Of a DNA stretch of 64,000 nucleotides, positions 1 through 8,070 are shown one piece after another (position 1 is the first letter of the stretch; every line of letters starts with the position of its first letter). The notes beneath the pieces are model-generated. The model made no database searches, was not told where the DNA came from, and saw only the letters and a program-made list of their open reading frames with translations. The translations under genes and the position numbers were made by a program. The stretch is from UBA6168 sp964573725 (lineage in GTDB: Bacteria > Bacteroidota > Bacteroidia > Chitinophagales > Saprospiraceae), in contig CAZNLJ010000020.1 of NCBI GenBank assembly GCA_964573725.1, forward strand, positions 1 to 64,000, given 5' to 3'.

Positions 1-112
1 CCAGTAGCATGGCCAGCTCCGACCAGCTCAGCTCCAGGCTCTCCCCGGACACCCCTGTGGGCAGTCCGAATGTCCCTGACTCGAGTTGTTTGTAGTACAG
101 GGCAAATTCATC
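1..112 (-). pseudogene. IS66 Orf2 (TnpB)-type fragment, cut by window edge
   Basis: Read on the minus strand, one frame gives residues resembling the end of Bacteroidota IS66 Orf2 proteins: an ALYYKQLESGTFGLP stretch followed by LSWSELAMLL. IS66 Orf2 is the small accessory protein of IS66 elements. Here only about 37 codons are in view. The similarity stops abruptly near 112, where an attC-like arm begins, so the element is truncated at least on that side. The rest lies outside the window. The call rests on motif memory only. Confidence 0.45.
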
Positions 113-139
113 CGCTATTACCACATACACGCTGTTATG
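112..139 (-). repeat. attC-like arm 3' of the DUF805 gene
   Basis: On the minus strand, about 20 bp after the DUF805 stop codon, is CATAACAGCG, then TGTATGTGG and TAATAGCGG. The same layout (TAACAGGCG, then AATAGCGGG) directly follows the HNH gene at 2194-2220. Such TAAC...AATAGYGG arms beside short genes look like one half of an integron attC site. The partner arm is missing here because the IS66 fragment abuts it. Confidence 0.4.
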
Positions 140-156
140 ATTTAGTTTTCATTGCT

Positions 157-528
157 TTACGCAGCAATTTCTTTTGGATTTTCGCCCCATTTGTTAGTTC
201 CTTGTTGACTGTCTGTCACGATTAAAACTAATAACCAAATTACTCCGACTAACGGTATTAGTACAATAAAGAACATCCATCCACTTTTTCCAACATCATG
301 CAATCGTCTTACTGCAACCGCTAATCCTGGAATAAATAATGCAAGCGCATATAAACCATAAAACAATCCGTAACCCAATTCTGGACTTGCAGTTCCAACA
401 ACTTTGTCAATAATCATTGCAACAAATGCGAAAATCATATTGAATAGAACAAACATGAAATATTCCTTTCTTCTTGCTCTTCCGCTGAAGTCAGCGTACT
501 GTTTTAAACATTTCAAATACCAATTCAT
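157..528 (-). CDS. DUF805 family inner-membrane protein
   Basis: A 123-residue protein with the DUF805 pattern: an N-terminal MNWYLKCLKQYADFSGRARR stretch (the family's SGRxxRxEYW-like entry), then hydrophobic segments at about residues 24-44, 52-70 and 80-105, with a VRRLHDVGKSGW loop between the second and third. It is predicted to sit in the inner membrane; the family has no established biochemical role. The gene is AT-rich, stands alone between an attC-like arm and an insertion sequence, and is flanked like a mobile gene cassette. Its 5' leader of about 160 bp holds no other gene. DUF805 genes are common passengers in such arrays, which fits but does not prove cassette origin. Confidence 0.85.
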   Translation of the reverse strand: MNWYLKCLKQYADFSGRARRKEYFMFVLFNMIFAFVAMIIDKVVGTASPELGYGLFYGLYALALFIPGLAVAVRRLHDVGKSGWMFFIVLIPLVGVIWLLVLIVTDSQQGTNKWGENPKEIAA

Positions 529-691
529 AATTTTTCCTTTATTTAATGTTCCTACTCGTATGGCTTTTCGGATTCGCCCCGTTTTTTAGTGGTTTCTGGT
601 CTCCACAATTCTTGTTAGTCCGTCACGAATAAATGTCAAGAACTATCAAAGTCGGTCTTTGGTGGTTCTCTTGTCTGTCCGCTATGTTTTC

Positions 692-712
692 CAGCAATTC
701 CCGCTTTGGCCT
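692..712. repeat. left terminal inverted repeat of the insertion sequence
   Basis: Bases 692-712 are the exact reverse complement of 2051-2071. The transposase stop codon (711-713) lies inside this repeat. Confidence 0.92.
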
Positions 713-2003
713 AAGTTGCTGATAATAAATGAGCTTTCGCAAGCTTGTTGAGCCAGTCGTCAAAAGATTTCAATTCCACGAATCGAAAAACAGCTCGGAA
801 TTCATCCCAAAATCGTTTTTTGGTTTTTGTCGCGCTTAGGATTGTGAGAAATAATTCATTATCGATTTCCTGAATTTGGTCGATTAAGAATACCAGCATC
901 ATGATTACAGCCAGCAGGTTTGAAAGATTTTTTTTACCGTGGCCGTAGTTATGTTCGAAATTATAGCCTTGATTCTTGAGTGTATTGAATGTCTCGTTTT
1001 CTATCTTCCATCGTGCCCGGCCACATGCTGCCATTTCGGCAACATTCCTTTTGTCTATACCTAGATTAGTTACCCAGGAAAACGTCTTCCTGGTCCCCTT
1101 GCCATCCAAAATTTGCAAGACCAGGAAGTTTACCCGGACATCCGCAGCGCTTCCGTTCAATGGTAGGTTATTGCACCACCAAAGCTGCCATCTTTCCTTT
1201 CCCAGGAGCACTTCATGCGTTTTATATGCCGTCTTTCGTTTGGTGTAATGTTCAAAAAGTGCGACATGACTATCAGGCTTCACATTCAACAAGAAATGCT
1301 GCCCAGCGCCGATTATCTCCCGGGCTATCGGCCCGTTTGCATAAAGCGCATCCCCAACATGCAACATTTTCAAGCCGTTATGTCGCGCCCACAGCCTCGC
1401 CAACAGCCGTTTGCCTGCATTGAGTTCGTGGTCGTTCTTGCTGTTTCCATCTTGCCTGGTGATGGGTTCGCAGCCTATCGGCAATACGGTTTTCAGCCCC
1501 GGTTTCACGACAACGGCCGCCAACATGGAGTGGGCAAAGCGATTCAGTCCTTCCTCCCCGCGACCTTTTCTCACCTGGCAGCATTCGCAATGCACTTTGG
1601 TCGAGGAGAAAAACTCCACTCCGTCCATAGCTGTCAATAGATAACCTCCCAATACGGAATACTTGTCCAAAACCCCATTGTCTTTCAGACGGTCTAATAT
1701 CAATCCGAACAACGGGTCTACACTTTCGGGTGTCACCTCGTCCAGCGTCTCCCGCATGGCTGTATCCGAGGGAATTTTTCGAATGCCAAATACCTGCGGT
1801 AAGTTCTTATTCTCAGCCTTCGTTCTGCCCTTATCAAGGGCCAAGAGTGACGGATATTTCAATTGAAATATGGCCATTGCCGATAAAAAATAATCCGTCA
1901 ACTTAATTGAGGCGTTCTTAGATCTTGGGTCTTCTAACTTCGAAAAAAATGACCTGCACAGCTTGTAGAGCGAATCAAATTCAAGGGTTCCCGACTTTGC
2001 CAT
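711..2003 (-). CDS. DDE transposase of the intact insertion sequence
   Basis: A 430-residue transposase with an RNase H-like DDE core. Likely catalytic residues are D127 (in TAMDG), D218 (in HVGDALYANG) and E335 or E337 in RARWKIENETFNTLKNQGY, which has the spacing of an IS4-type Y/W-R-E-K signature. A cysteine cluster, HCECC, at about 138-142 follows the first Asp and is typical of one branch of these proteins. It catalyses cut-and-paste movement of its own element. The frame is full length and ends inside the left terminal repeat, so the copy appears functional. Confidence 0.9.
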   Translation of the reverse strand: MAKSGTLEFDSLYKLCRSFFSKLEDPRSKNASIKLTDYFLSAMAIFQLKYPSLLALDKGRTKAENKNLPQVFGIRKIPSDTAMRETLDEVTPESVDPLFGLILDRLKDNGVLDKYSVLGGYLLTAMDGVEFFSSTKVHCECCQVRKGRGEEGLNRFAHSMLAAVVVKPGLKTVLPIGCEPITRQDGNSKNDHELNAGKRLLARLWARHNGLKMLHVGDALYANGPIAREIIGAGQHFLLNVKPDSHVALFEHYTKRKTAYKTHEVLLGKERWQLWWCNNLPLNGSAADVRVNFLVLQILDGKGTRKTFSWVTNLGIDKRNVAEMAACGRARWKIENETFNTLKNQGYNFEHNYGHGKKNLSNLLAVIMMLVFLIDQIQEIDNELFLTILSATKTKKRFWDEFRAVFRFVELKSFDDWLNKLAKAHLLSAT

Positions 2004-2050
2004 CGTTTTTCTTCACAAAGCTAACAATTGATTCATTTTCATAGTATTAA

Positions 2051-2071
2051 AGGCCAAAGCGGGAATTGCTG
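2051..2071. repeat. right terminal inverted repeat of the insertion sequence
   Basis: Exact reverse complement of 692-712. The outer edge is followed at once by the second copy of the 9-bp target duplication (2072-2080). Confidence 0.92.
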
Positions 2072-2087
2072 TATGTTTTCTTAACTT

Positions 2088-2221
2088 GCCCATAACGTCT
2101 TGGCACTAGGCACAGTGGCGGATTTCGGGGCACAAAACTGTCAACACACCACAAAAGCTGATGGGAAGTAGATAGTCGAATTAACCAAGTCACCCGCTAT
2201 TGAGCCAATCGCCTGTTAAGG
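2088..2221 (-). repeat. attC-like recombination site after the HNH gene
   Basis: The HNH stop codon is followed on the minus strand by TTAACAGGCGATTGGC and CAATAGCGGG. The site closes about 100 bp later with GTGCCAAGACGTTATGGGC. The two ends are imperfectly complementary: TAAC pairs with GTTA, TTGGC with GCCAA, and ATAGCGGG with the complement of CAGTGGCGG. This paired-arm layout immediately after a stop codon matches integron attC architecture. The core heptamers depart from the strict RYYYAAC/GTTRRRY consensus, and no integrase gene is in the window. Confidence 0.45.
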
Positions 2222-2788
2222 TGCGTTTTTTTGTCCATTTATTGTCAATGTAAGTTCGTTTGGTTTTGGATAACTTGTGGGTAATAGGTCTATTTTGAAT
2301 GGAAGTTCCATTTCTTTTAGTTCTTCAATTTTTTTGTCTAATAGTCCATTGTCATTGCAGTAATTGAAAGTTAGCTTCAAATACCTTCTAATTATCATTA
2401 ACGGCAAAAATTGTCCACGATAGTTCATCCATTCCATTAAGTCCTTTTTTCCTTTTGAACTGTTACAAGTCCGACAAGCAAATATTAAGTTTTCTGCGTT
2501 ATCCTGTCCACCGTATTTTTGAGGAAAGATATGGTCTAATGCTAATTTTTCTGTCGAGCCGCAATAGTTGCAAATTTGTCCTGTTTGAAGTTTAATTTTT
2601 TCATCGTCAAAGATTGTCCGCATATTCATTGTGCCGTCTTTCAGTCCTTTGAATAGTTTAGCTCTAATCATAAAATTGAAAGTCCCATATTTTTCTTGTT
2701 TCTTGTCAATAGCCGTATGAGCCATTGCCAAGTTTGCATAGGAATAGAAAATGAGTTCTCTGACCGTTTCAATTTTCTGTTTCGCCAT
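2216..2788 (-). CDS. HNH endonuclease
   Basis: A 190-residue protein with a central HNH nuclease fold. C73 and C76 (CNYCG) and C105 and C108 (CRTC) form the zinc site, D85-H86 (LDHIFPQ) supplies the catalytic histidine, and N97/N100 lies in the following GGQDNAENL turn. The flanks are helical and not recognised. No signal peptide is seen, so it acts in the cytoplasm, on nucleic acid; the target is unknown. It could be a defence or mobile-element nuclease. The gene is AT-rich, its stop codon touches an attC-like site, and another attC-like end lies just upstream, so it looks like one gene cassette. Confidence 0.85.
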   Translation of the reverse strand: MAKQKIETVRELIFYSYANLAMAHTAIDKKQEKYGTFNFMIRAKLFKGLKDGTMNMRTIFDDEKIKLQTGQICNYCGSTEKLALDHIFPQKYGGQDNAENLIFACRTCNSSKGKKDLMEWMNYRGQFLPLMIIRRYLKLTFNYCNDNGLLDKKIEELKEMELPFKIDLLPTSYPKPNELTLTINGQKNAP

Positions 2789-2839
2789 TCTCGGCTGTCA
2801 ATTGGTATTTGTCCTATTACGGTTTCTTCTAAAATACAC

Positions 2840-2857
2840 CATAACGGACTGATGTGG
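2840..2857 (-). repeat. attC-like end upstream of the HNH gene (truncated)
   Basis: The minus strand reads CCACATCAGTCCGTTATGG about 55 bp upstream of the HNH start. It shares the CGTTATGG boundary with the site at 2088-2097. The rest of this site is lost; the sequence beyond it is AT-rich and shows no gene up to the IS5 remnant. Confidence 0.35.
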
Positions 2858-3032
2858 TCGACCCTATTTGGACAGATTCAAATAAAGTTAAGGAAAATTT
2901 TATTTCTAATATAACTATTTTTATTATTTGCGTGAAGCAAAATATGTCATTCATACCGATTAGCGGGGTGAAGTACTCCCCAAACTCGGAACCAGCAAAG
3001 TCTGGTCGATAGTTGAATCGATTTTCAATGAG

Positions 3033-3900
3033 AGCATGTTGGAAAATTTAATCCTTAATTGACCCGATTCTGTTTAGTACGACGGAACAATTAGCAAGTA
3101 AAATCATCCCCTCATCAAGTTTTATTGTGTGCTCATAGCTTTCTCACAGCCGCCTGAAGAAATTAAACCGTCCGAAGGTCCTTTCGCTGACCCATCTCTT
3201 GGCAATGGGATCGAACCCTTTTTCAATAGGTGACCGAAATGGGACATCATCGCTGATGCCCAGTTCAGCTAACGCCGTTTCGACGAACCGGCCTTTGTAT
3301 CCACCGTCGACCAATATCTTTTTCAGGTGCACCAATCGTTCTTTGACTTTTCCGAACAGTTCGCAGCCCATGACTGTATCAGAGAAATTGGCGGCATGAA
3401 CAACGGAGTCCCATACAAGCCCCAACGTATCAACCATGACTTACCGTTTGCGTCCGCTCACCAATTTTCCTCCATCTTTACCCCGGTTTTACAAAATCAT
3501 TGGCGCCAATTTAACTGATTGCCTATCTGTACATATCAGGCTGGGTGTTGGTTCTCTTTCTTGATTCTGGCGTTCGATTTCGTTCAGACCGACATTCATT
3601 CGTTCAAGGGTTCCCCATCCCTGGACCATTTGTAAAAATACCAGTGTACAGCTGTCCTTTTTGGGTACTTGCCTTCTAAGTTCCGCTATTGGCTACCTGT
3701 TCGGACAATCCACAGAATAGCATTTACAAAGAGGCGCAAATCAAGTTTGCGATTTCTTTTGACAGGCAAGAATCCTTTGATGACTTGCCACTGGGAGTCA
3801 TTTAGGTCTTCAAATTTGGTGACCATAGCTTATGGATTTTGATGAGACCGAAAGCTATGATTGGCTCCTATTTTTAGGGTGTTAATTTCTCCAACATGCT
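3033..3900 (-). mobile_element. decayed IS5-family element
   Basis: Imperfect terminal inverted repeats are visible. The left end begins AGCATGTTGGAAAATTTAA at 3033; the right end, read inward on the minus strand from 3900, begins AGCATGTTGGAGAAATTAA. The length of about 868 bp suits the small IS5 subgroups. The single transposase gene inside is broken. The right end sits one base from the stop codon of the neighbouring hypothetical gene at 3902. Confidence 0.7.
3144..3836 (-). pseudogene. IS5-family transposase, broken
   Basis: From an ATG at 3836 the minus strand reads MVTKFEDLNDSQWQVIKGFL and on to LWIVRTGSQ, a clear IS5-type start. A TAG then stands where the family has the Trp of GSQWRNL. 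Similarity continues (NLEGKYPKRTAVHWYFYKWS) in the same frame, and later pieces shift frame. The C-terminal part is open from 3437 to 3144: it carries ILVDGGYKG (a catalytic Asp region) and ends SERTFGRFNFFRRL, with the family's final Glu region. A premature stop and at least one frameshift make it non-functional. Confidence 0.8.
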
Positions 3901-3901
3901 A

Positions 3902-4224
3902 TTATAATCTTCCGCCCATTGCTTTGTAATAATCCAATGCTCGTTTTATGTCTTTAATATGTTCCTTCGAAATTGTTTTTATCTTATAGTATTGTCGGCC
4001 AATTAATTTCATCTTTGCACTATTTGCGTTTGCTAATGCCTCTACCAATTCAATATCATTAGACCTAACTTGTTCATCTGACCATTCCCAAATTTTTCCT
4101 CCATTCCCTGAATCAGTTTCTGTTTCACTTGGAATATATTCATAGGCTTTATCATCGATTGAAAATTGTATCTTTCGGAAAAACAACCAATCATCAGCGT
4201 GATATTGAACTCTCAATCTAAAAT
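3902..4224 (-). pseudogene. hypothetical protein, 5' end removed by an ISL3 end
   Basis: The open frame reads LRVQYHADDWLFFRKIQFSI and continues to the end KRALDYYKAMGGRL. No ATG starts it: the first usable codon would be a TTG at 4216, and the open frame runs back to 4224, where the ISL3 terminal sequence begins. The text looks like the C-terminal half of a small bacterial hypothetical protein. The best reading is a gene cut by an ISL3 insertion upstream and abutted by an IS5 element just after its stop. A short protein from the TTG start cannot be excluded. Confidence 0.5.
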
Positions 4225-4668
4225 TGGTTCTTGGTCATTTTTAGTGGGTATCGAAACTAAGCCCTCCCAGATGGAAGTAAATCATCCGGATGAAATTTTG
4301 AATGTTCCGGTACCCTTTAGCGGTTCTCTTGATTTCTTGGATCTTTAGGTTTACACGCTCGGCGTAGGCATTTGTGGCTATTTTTTTGAAGTAAGCTTCT
4401 ACACCAAACCAGTGGTCATAGAGCATGTTAACAAACTTCCTGATGGGCTCAAGCCCGCTATTCCAGGCTTCGACGGTCCATTTGTTTAGGAGTTCTACAC
4501 TACTGTTGCAAACTGCATCATTCATTACCTCTCTCAAGAGTTCCCTCAATCGATATGCTTTACCAATATTTGGGTAGGCCTCACTAAGCCTCTGGACTTG
4601 CTCCTGCTGCTCTTGGGAAAGTGAGTAGTTGTTCTTAAGCCACAGATAGCGAGACCCTTTAAGTTATT
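4225..4668 (-). mobile_element. ISL3-family element remnant (one end)
   Basis: The end beginning GGTTCTTGGTCATTTTTAG at 4225 resembles the terminal repeats of ISL3 elements in Bacteroidota and lies just after the transposase stop codon. The element is truncated near 4668, where an in-frame stop and unrelated sequence begin, so the other end is absent. Confidence 0.65.
4241..4668 (-). pseudogene. ISL3-family transposase, C-terminal fragment
   Basis: The minus-strand frame from about 4668 reads LKGSRYLWLKNNYSLSQ, passes AYRLRELLREV and ends NAYAERVNLKIQEIKRTAKG and YFHLGG. This is the characteristic C-terminal third of ISL3 DDE transposases, including the region around the last catalytic Glu. 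About 140 codons remain of a protein normally about 400-450 residues long, so it cannot be active. It is one of four different IS types within 4.7 kb. Confidence 0.8.
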
Positions 4669-5034
4669 TGAATTTAACTAGTCAGGGCTTATTAATTTCA
4701 TTTAATGAAAATCACCCTTCGTAACTACCCATTCCACTGTTTACAGCGCAAAAACAACTTGCCTGCCCGTGGTTCCATTGGGTAATCGGATACGTATGAA
4801 CGCTGGCGCCGGCTCCTACTTTCGAATCCCTCCCGAGATCTTGGCACCCCTTTGCCTATTCAAAAGTCCCGTTCCTCCCAGCTGCCGTTGCGACAGGCAT
4901 CCCGCAAAGCAAGCATACCAACGGACCAAGCGTACCTACCGCTACCCAGATCATCCCGCGGCAGCCCGGCAAAGCAAGTCCTGCACATGGGATTGGACCT
5001 CAATCAGAATTTTTCTACAATTTACAATCTTCCC

Positions 5035-5345
5035 TCCTCCCCTGCCCGTCCTTTTAAGAAACGGATACCATCATAGTGGGAACGGTAGCAAAACACGAGG
5101 AAACGGCGACGGCCGGAACATGTCGAATCCTGTGTCGACCAGTTCTTTCCGCCTATGCGCAAAGGTAAGGGCCATCGTCCTTGCTTCCCTTGGTTTGACA
5201 AGCTTGTCAAGCCAGGGGAGGCCTTGTTCCCGTTGGCGTGAAACGATGTCTCTTGTAGTTTTGGGGCCGTTTTTTCGTGGCTCCGCTTTCGGGTCCTTCC
5301 TGGTGGTGTTGGCTGTCACGATGATAACCGGATCATCCGCGGCTG
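5035..5345. repeat. diverged dispersed repeat, copy A
   Basis: This stretch aligns by eye with 7308-7600. Shared blocks in order are ACCATCATAG(T/C)GGGAACGGTA, GCGCAAAGGTAAGG against GCACAAAAGTAAGG, TTGCTTCC, TGGTTTG(A/G)(C/A)AAGCTTGTC, and TTTTCGTGGCTCCGCTTTCG, then a TGGTG(G/A)TGTT(T)GGCTG block. No coding frame is conserved between the copies, so it appears to be non-coding or long dead. Confidence 0.6.
5195..5210. repeat. 16-bp perfect palindrome in repeat copy A
   Basis: TTGACAAGCTTGTCAA is its own reverse complement. A 14-bp version (TGACAAGCTTGTCA) lies at 8071-8084, and a degenerate version lies in copy B near 7456-7471. Confidence 0.7.
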
Positions 5346-6250
5346 GCAGCCGGAATCTGCCGTGAAATCGGGTTCAGGAAATTGATGGACGATTTGTTCC
5401 CGGCCTGACAGCGTTCCTGGCAAGGGAGCAAGGGAATGGCACAAGAGGTTATGATCCCCATTGGTTTAGGTCATTAAACCAGATGACTTTGCCTGAAACC
5501 AAAGTTCTTCGAAGATAAGCCGGCGCACTGTTGCCGGGAGCGGGTGACATGGCGGGGCACTTCTAGGACAACCGTTTGGACCGGTCCCCGGATGATCTCG
5601 CCATGAAGGGGGCGTGATTGCCATATTCACCAAGCCAAGCCGGCGCAGGTTCGGCATGTTGGTTAAGGACCTACCTTGTACCCCCTGTATACTGTCGCTA
5701 ATACCGTTCCTGGTCAATACTATGGCGGTCCCGCAGTCCATGGAACGGGATTGCTATTTTGCTCCAGGCTAATGCCTGGATAACCGGCTTCTTAAACGGA
5801 TGCAATCCAAGAAAAGTGGAATTGCCTGGAAATACAAAGCCCGGCATAGCGTCGAACAGGTCTCATAGTCCATCAAGGCCCACCCTATGTTGTGGCCCAA
5901 GCATGCTTCGTGCAATAAAAAACAGCTGGTGCAGGCGCTCCTGTTGGTCATGATTTCATACCCGCTGACCTATTCCGTTTTGGTATTTCGGCGCTGGAAA
6001 GGCTGGCTGGAAAACCACACAACAGTATCGGATAGAAAGTCAACAAACGGAAACACCGCCCGCCGGCTAGTTTTTCCCATGCGTTTCCGAAATGCACAAA
6101 CCACCTTCTCTTGCCCGCTGGAAATGAACCCATCCTCCCTTTGAAAGATGTGAATCGAGCGGTCGAAACCCGGGTCTCATCCTGGATTTGTTCGTGGTTC
6201 TTGAAAAATGAGGTGCGGAAGATGCGTGTCAGGATCAGCACCGGGCCATT

Positions 6251-6535
6251 TCAAGAATTACTTTTTTCCTTATGTTTATTGTAAATCAATTGGCATACTT
6301 TGTCCACCGCTTTGAATAAGGAAGCGTCAAAATCGGGGTCACTTGAAAGGCTGGTCAGCAATTCAACGGCTTTATACAGATTGCCATTATCCTGACTTCC
6401 GATGCGTTCTATGAATATTACCTGCTTGCTTCCTTTGGGGGAATCCGAAACGATCACTTCTTCTGTGTGCGCATCTATTGCAAACAACATGTTCCTATTT
6501 TTTTGTTGTTTTATAAATCCTAATGCAAATGACAT
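6251..6535 (-). CDS. hypothetical protein, partner of the secreted HNH nuclease
   Basis: A 94-residue protein with no recognised family. It has a short basic N-terminal stretch (KQQKNR), a beta-rich middle (MLFAIDAHTEEVIV, KQVIFIERI) and a helical C-terminus (DASLFKAVDKVCQLIYNKHKE). No signal peptide or membrane segment is visible, so it is probably cytoplasmic. Its start overlaps the end of the upstream HNH gene by 16 bp, which implies one transcript and translational coupling. By position it could be an accessory or immunity partner of that nuclease, but this is inference only. Confidence 0.65.
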   Translation of the reverse strand: MSFALGFIKQQKNRNMLFAIDAHTEEVIVSDSPKGSKQVIFIERIGSQDNGNLYKAVELLTSLSSDPDFDASLFKAVDKVCQLIYNKHKEKSNS

Positions 6536-6963
6536 CGACCACTGGCATTGGTTGTCCTATTCTTACAACGTAGACCTTTCTTGGTTGTTCCTGTACATTG
6601 GGTGGCGGTGCCGGAAGTGCGCTTTGTGGTTGAAGGCGTCTTTGTAGGATGGACGACGCTCGCTTTTCCGTCACAGCAGTTGTTACCTACTTTTTTATTG
6701 TGCACCTTACAATGGCAACTGTTTGATTTACTCCTGTTACATTTTTGACATAACAACTGGATATTCCTCACGTCACTACTCCCCCCGCAAGAATAGGGGA
6801 TGATATGGTCATATTCCAAGTTTTCATAACTGCCGCAGCATTGGCATTTGCCCCCGTCCCTTGTAAAAACGACCTTTTTTGTGGTTTCCGAAATATACCT
6901 GCTCTGCGAAAAACAAGGGATGCTGAACAAGAACAGGGACAGGATCAAGTACAATCTCTTCAT
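6520..6963 (-). CDS. secreted HNH endonuclease with C-terminal Cys/His motif
   Basis: A 147-residue protein. Residues 1-20 form a signal peptide (hydrophobic core LYLILSLFLFSIP), so it is exported to the periplasm or beyond. The HNH domain follows: C40/C43 and C72/C75 bind zinc, D52-H53 in YDHIIPYSCGG holds the catalytic His, and N67 completes the motif. A Ser/Thr/Pro-rich linker (about 100-120) leads to a C-terminal motif, CTGTTKKGLRC then GRCHLH, resembling the small DUF5763-type metal-binding unit often fused to nucleases. The 94-residue gene overlaps its 3' end. A role in degrading external DNA is plausible but not shown. Confidence 0.85.
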   Translation of the reverse strand: MKRLYLILSLFLFSIPCFSQSRYISETTKKVVFTRDGGKCQCCGSYENLEYDHIIPYSCGGSSDVRNIQLLCQKCNRSKSNSCHCKVHNKKVGNNCCDGKASVVHPTKTPSTTKRTSGTATQCTGTTKKGLRCKNRTTNASGRCHLH

Positions 6964-7663
6964 GGCGATTTGGTTTGTGTCTATGTGAGTAATGCTATTA
7001 TTTAATATCAGTAATTTTCGGTTTCATCAAATAAGGCCAGGCTATCGGCCCGACAGGGTAAATCTAATTAATTCCTTGTTATTCAACCTGTAAACCACAT
7101 TTGTCGACTTACCGGGCACGGGCTTGAACGGATGTGAAACCTTTTCAAATCAATCCCTGTTGGGTCTCCCTACGCGGGTGCGCTACCCAACGTCGTACTT
7201 GTGTGCGGAGCCACCTGAAAGGTAAAACCCGGCAAGCAACCATCGGCCGGTACCGGTATATCATCCAAATCCCTTTCCAATTCATACCCGCTTGCCATCC
7301 CTACCCACCTTTTTTCAGGACCGGCTACCATCATAGCGGGAACGGTAATGAGATGCCAGGGAACGGTAGCTCCCGGCGTCGGCCGAAGCTTTCGCCGGCC
7401 ATTTCTTGCCGCATACGCACAAAAGTAAGGACTATCGGCATTGCTTCCGCTGGTTTGGAAAGCTTGTCGAGCGCGATGTGGCTGATTCGGCCCGTTATCC
7501 TGTCCTGAGGATTCCCGCCTGGGTTGGTCCGAATTTTCGTGGCTCCGCTTTCGGACGGGTCTTGGTGATGTTTGGCTGGATGATGGTTATTTTGCCGAAT
7601 CGAGCACCTGCCGGCGCAACCCGCCGACAGGTTGTTCGTCCGTTTTTTTCCAGTGTCATGTTC
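6964..7663. other. 700-bp gap without a recognisable gene
   Basis: No convincing coding frame is seen on either strand. It contains the upstream region of the secreted HNH gene (from 6964 rightward) and copy B of the dispersed repeat. Short open frames here run through the repeat and share no protein similarity with frames in copy A. Confidence 0.5.
7308..7600. repeat. diverged dispersed repeat, copy B
   Basis: Same orientation and block order as copy A at 5035-5345, but without the perfect palindrome: the corresponding site reads TTGGAAAGCTTGTCGA. The two copies flank the two-gene secreted HNH unit, at about 1.2 kb and 0.35 kb from its ends. Confidence 0.6.
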
Positions 7664-8068
7664 CTACCATCGAATCGGGCCTGTCTTCAACCAATTGTAG
7701 ATCTCGTGTGCCAAATACCTGTATTTGGGACTTTCCTCGTCCGTCATGAACATTTCTGAAAATACCTGCCCCACCACCTCCTCCAGTTCCCATTCGGTGG
7801 TATCTTTATTGATTCGGTCAAGTATCTTTTCCACTTCATAACAGTACTCGTAGTTGGGGGCACCCAGGAATATCAGGCCCTCCGGGTCGTCATTTGCAAT
7901 TATGGAATTGAGTTCCTCCCATATGTTTCTTTCCGGTGCCTTCAGTTCCCCGGAAAATTTATACTGTGCGCGCTTGTTTTCCATATGCATCGTTTTATGA
8001 TAAGACCGGCCTTTGTATTGCGGCCTTTGTTCATGTAAATTTACTGCATACAAAGCTTCTTTCCGCAT
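7664..8068 (-). CDS. small acidic hypothetical protein
   Basis: Up to 134 residues. The first ATG is at 8068, but the N-terminal 28 residues look unlike coding sequence; a start at 7984 (MENKRAQYKFSGELKAPERN) is more natural. The body contains LIFLGAPNYEYCYEVEKIL and ends with RYLAHEIYNWLKTGPIRW. This faintly recalls small DUF1871-like proteins with a GAPxxEYxxEVxxIL pattern, but the match is from memory and weak. It is acidic, soluble and has no signal peptide. It stands alone, transcribed leftward, with a 14-bp palindrome (8071-8084) directly before the first ATG. Confidence 0.65.
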   Translation of the reverse strand: MRKEALYAVNLHEQRPQYKGRSYHKTMHMENKRAQYKFSGELKAPERNIWEELNSIIANDDPEGLIFLGAPNYEYCYEVEKILDRINKDTTEWELEEVVGQVFSEMFMTDEESPKYRYLAHEIYNWLKTGPIRW

Positions 8069-8070
8069 TT

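Larger units (their letters stand above)
692..2071 (-). mobile_element. intact insertion sequence, 1,380 bp, IS4-like DDE type
   Basis: The element is bounded by perfect 21-bp terminal inverted repeats (692-712 and 2051-2071; outer bases CAGCAATTCCCGCTTTGG). It is flanked by a perfect 9-bp direct repeat TATGTTTTC at 683-691 and 2072-2080, the expected target-site duplication. One transposase gene fills it. Perfect repeats, an intact duplication and an uninterrupted reading frame suggest recent insertion. It landed in the leader between the HNH cassette and the DUF805 gene. The IS family is not certain: the protein looks like an IS4-superfamily or unclassified (ISNCY-like) transposase. Confidence 0.9.
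4669..6250. other. 1.6 kb without a recognisable gene
   Basis: Several short open frames exist on both strands, but none shows a recognisable domain, a plausible signal peptide or a consistent start. They are better read as chance frames. The only structure seen is one copy of a diverged repeat (about 5035-5345) that recurs at about 7308-7600, with a 16-bp palindrome inside it. The region marks the transition from the AT-rich island to the GC-rich chromosome and may be decayed DNA. Confidence 0.5.

Noticed and set aside
4769..6241. Several 60-198-codon frames on both strands between the ISL3 remnant and the 94-residue gene
   Set aside because: No recognisable domain, signal peptide or conserved frame between repeat copies A and B; they overlap one another on both strands as expected for chance frames.
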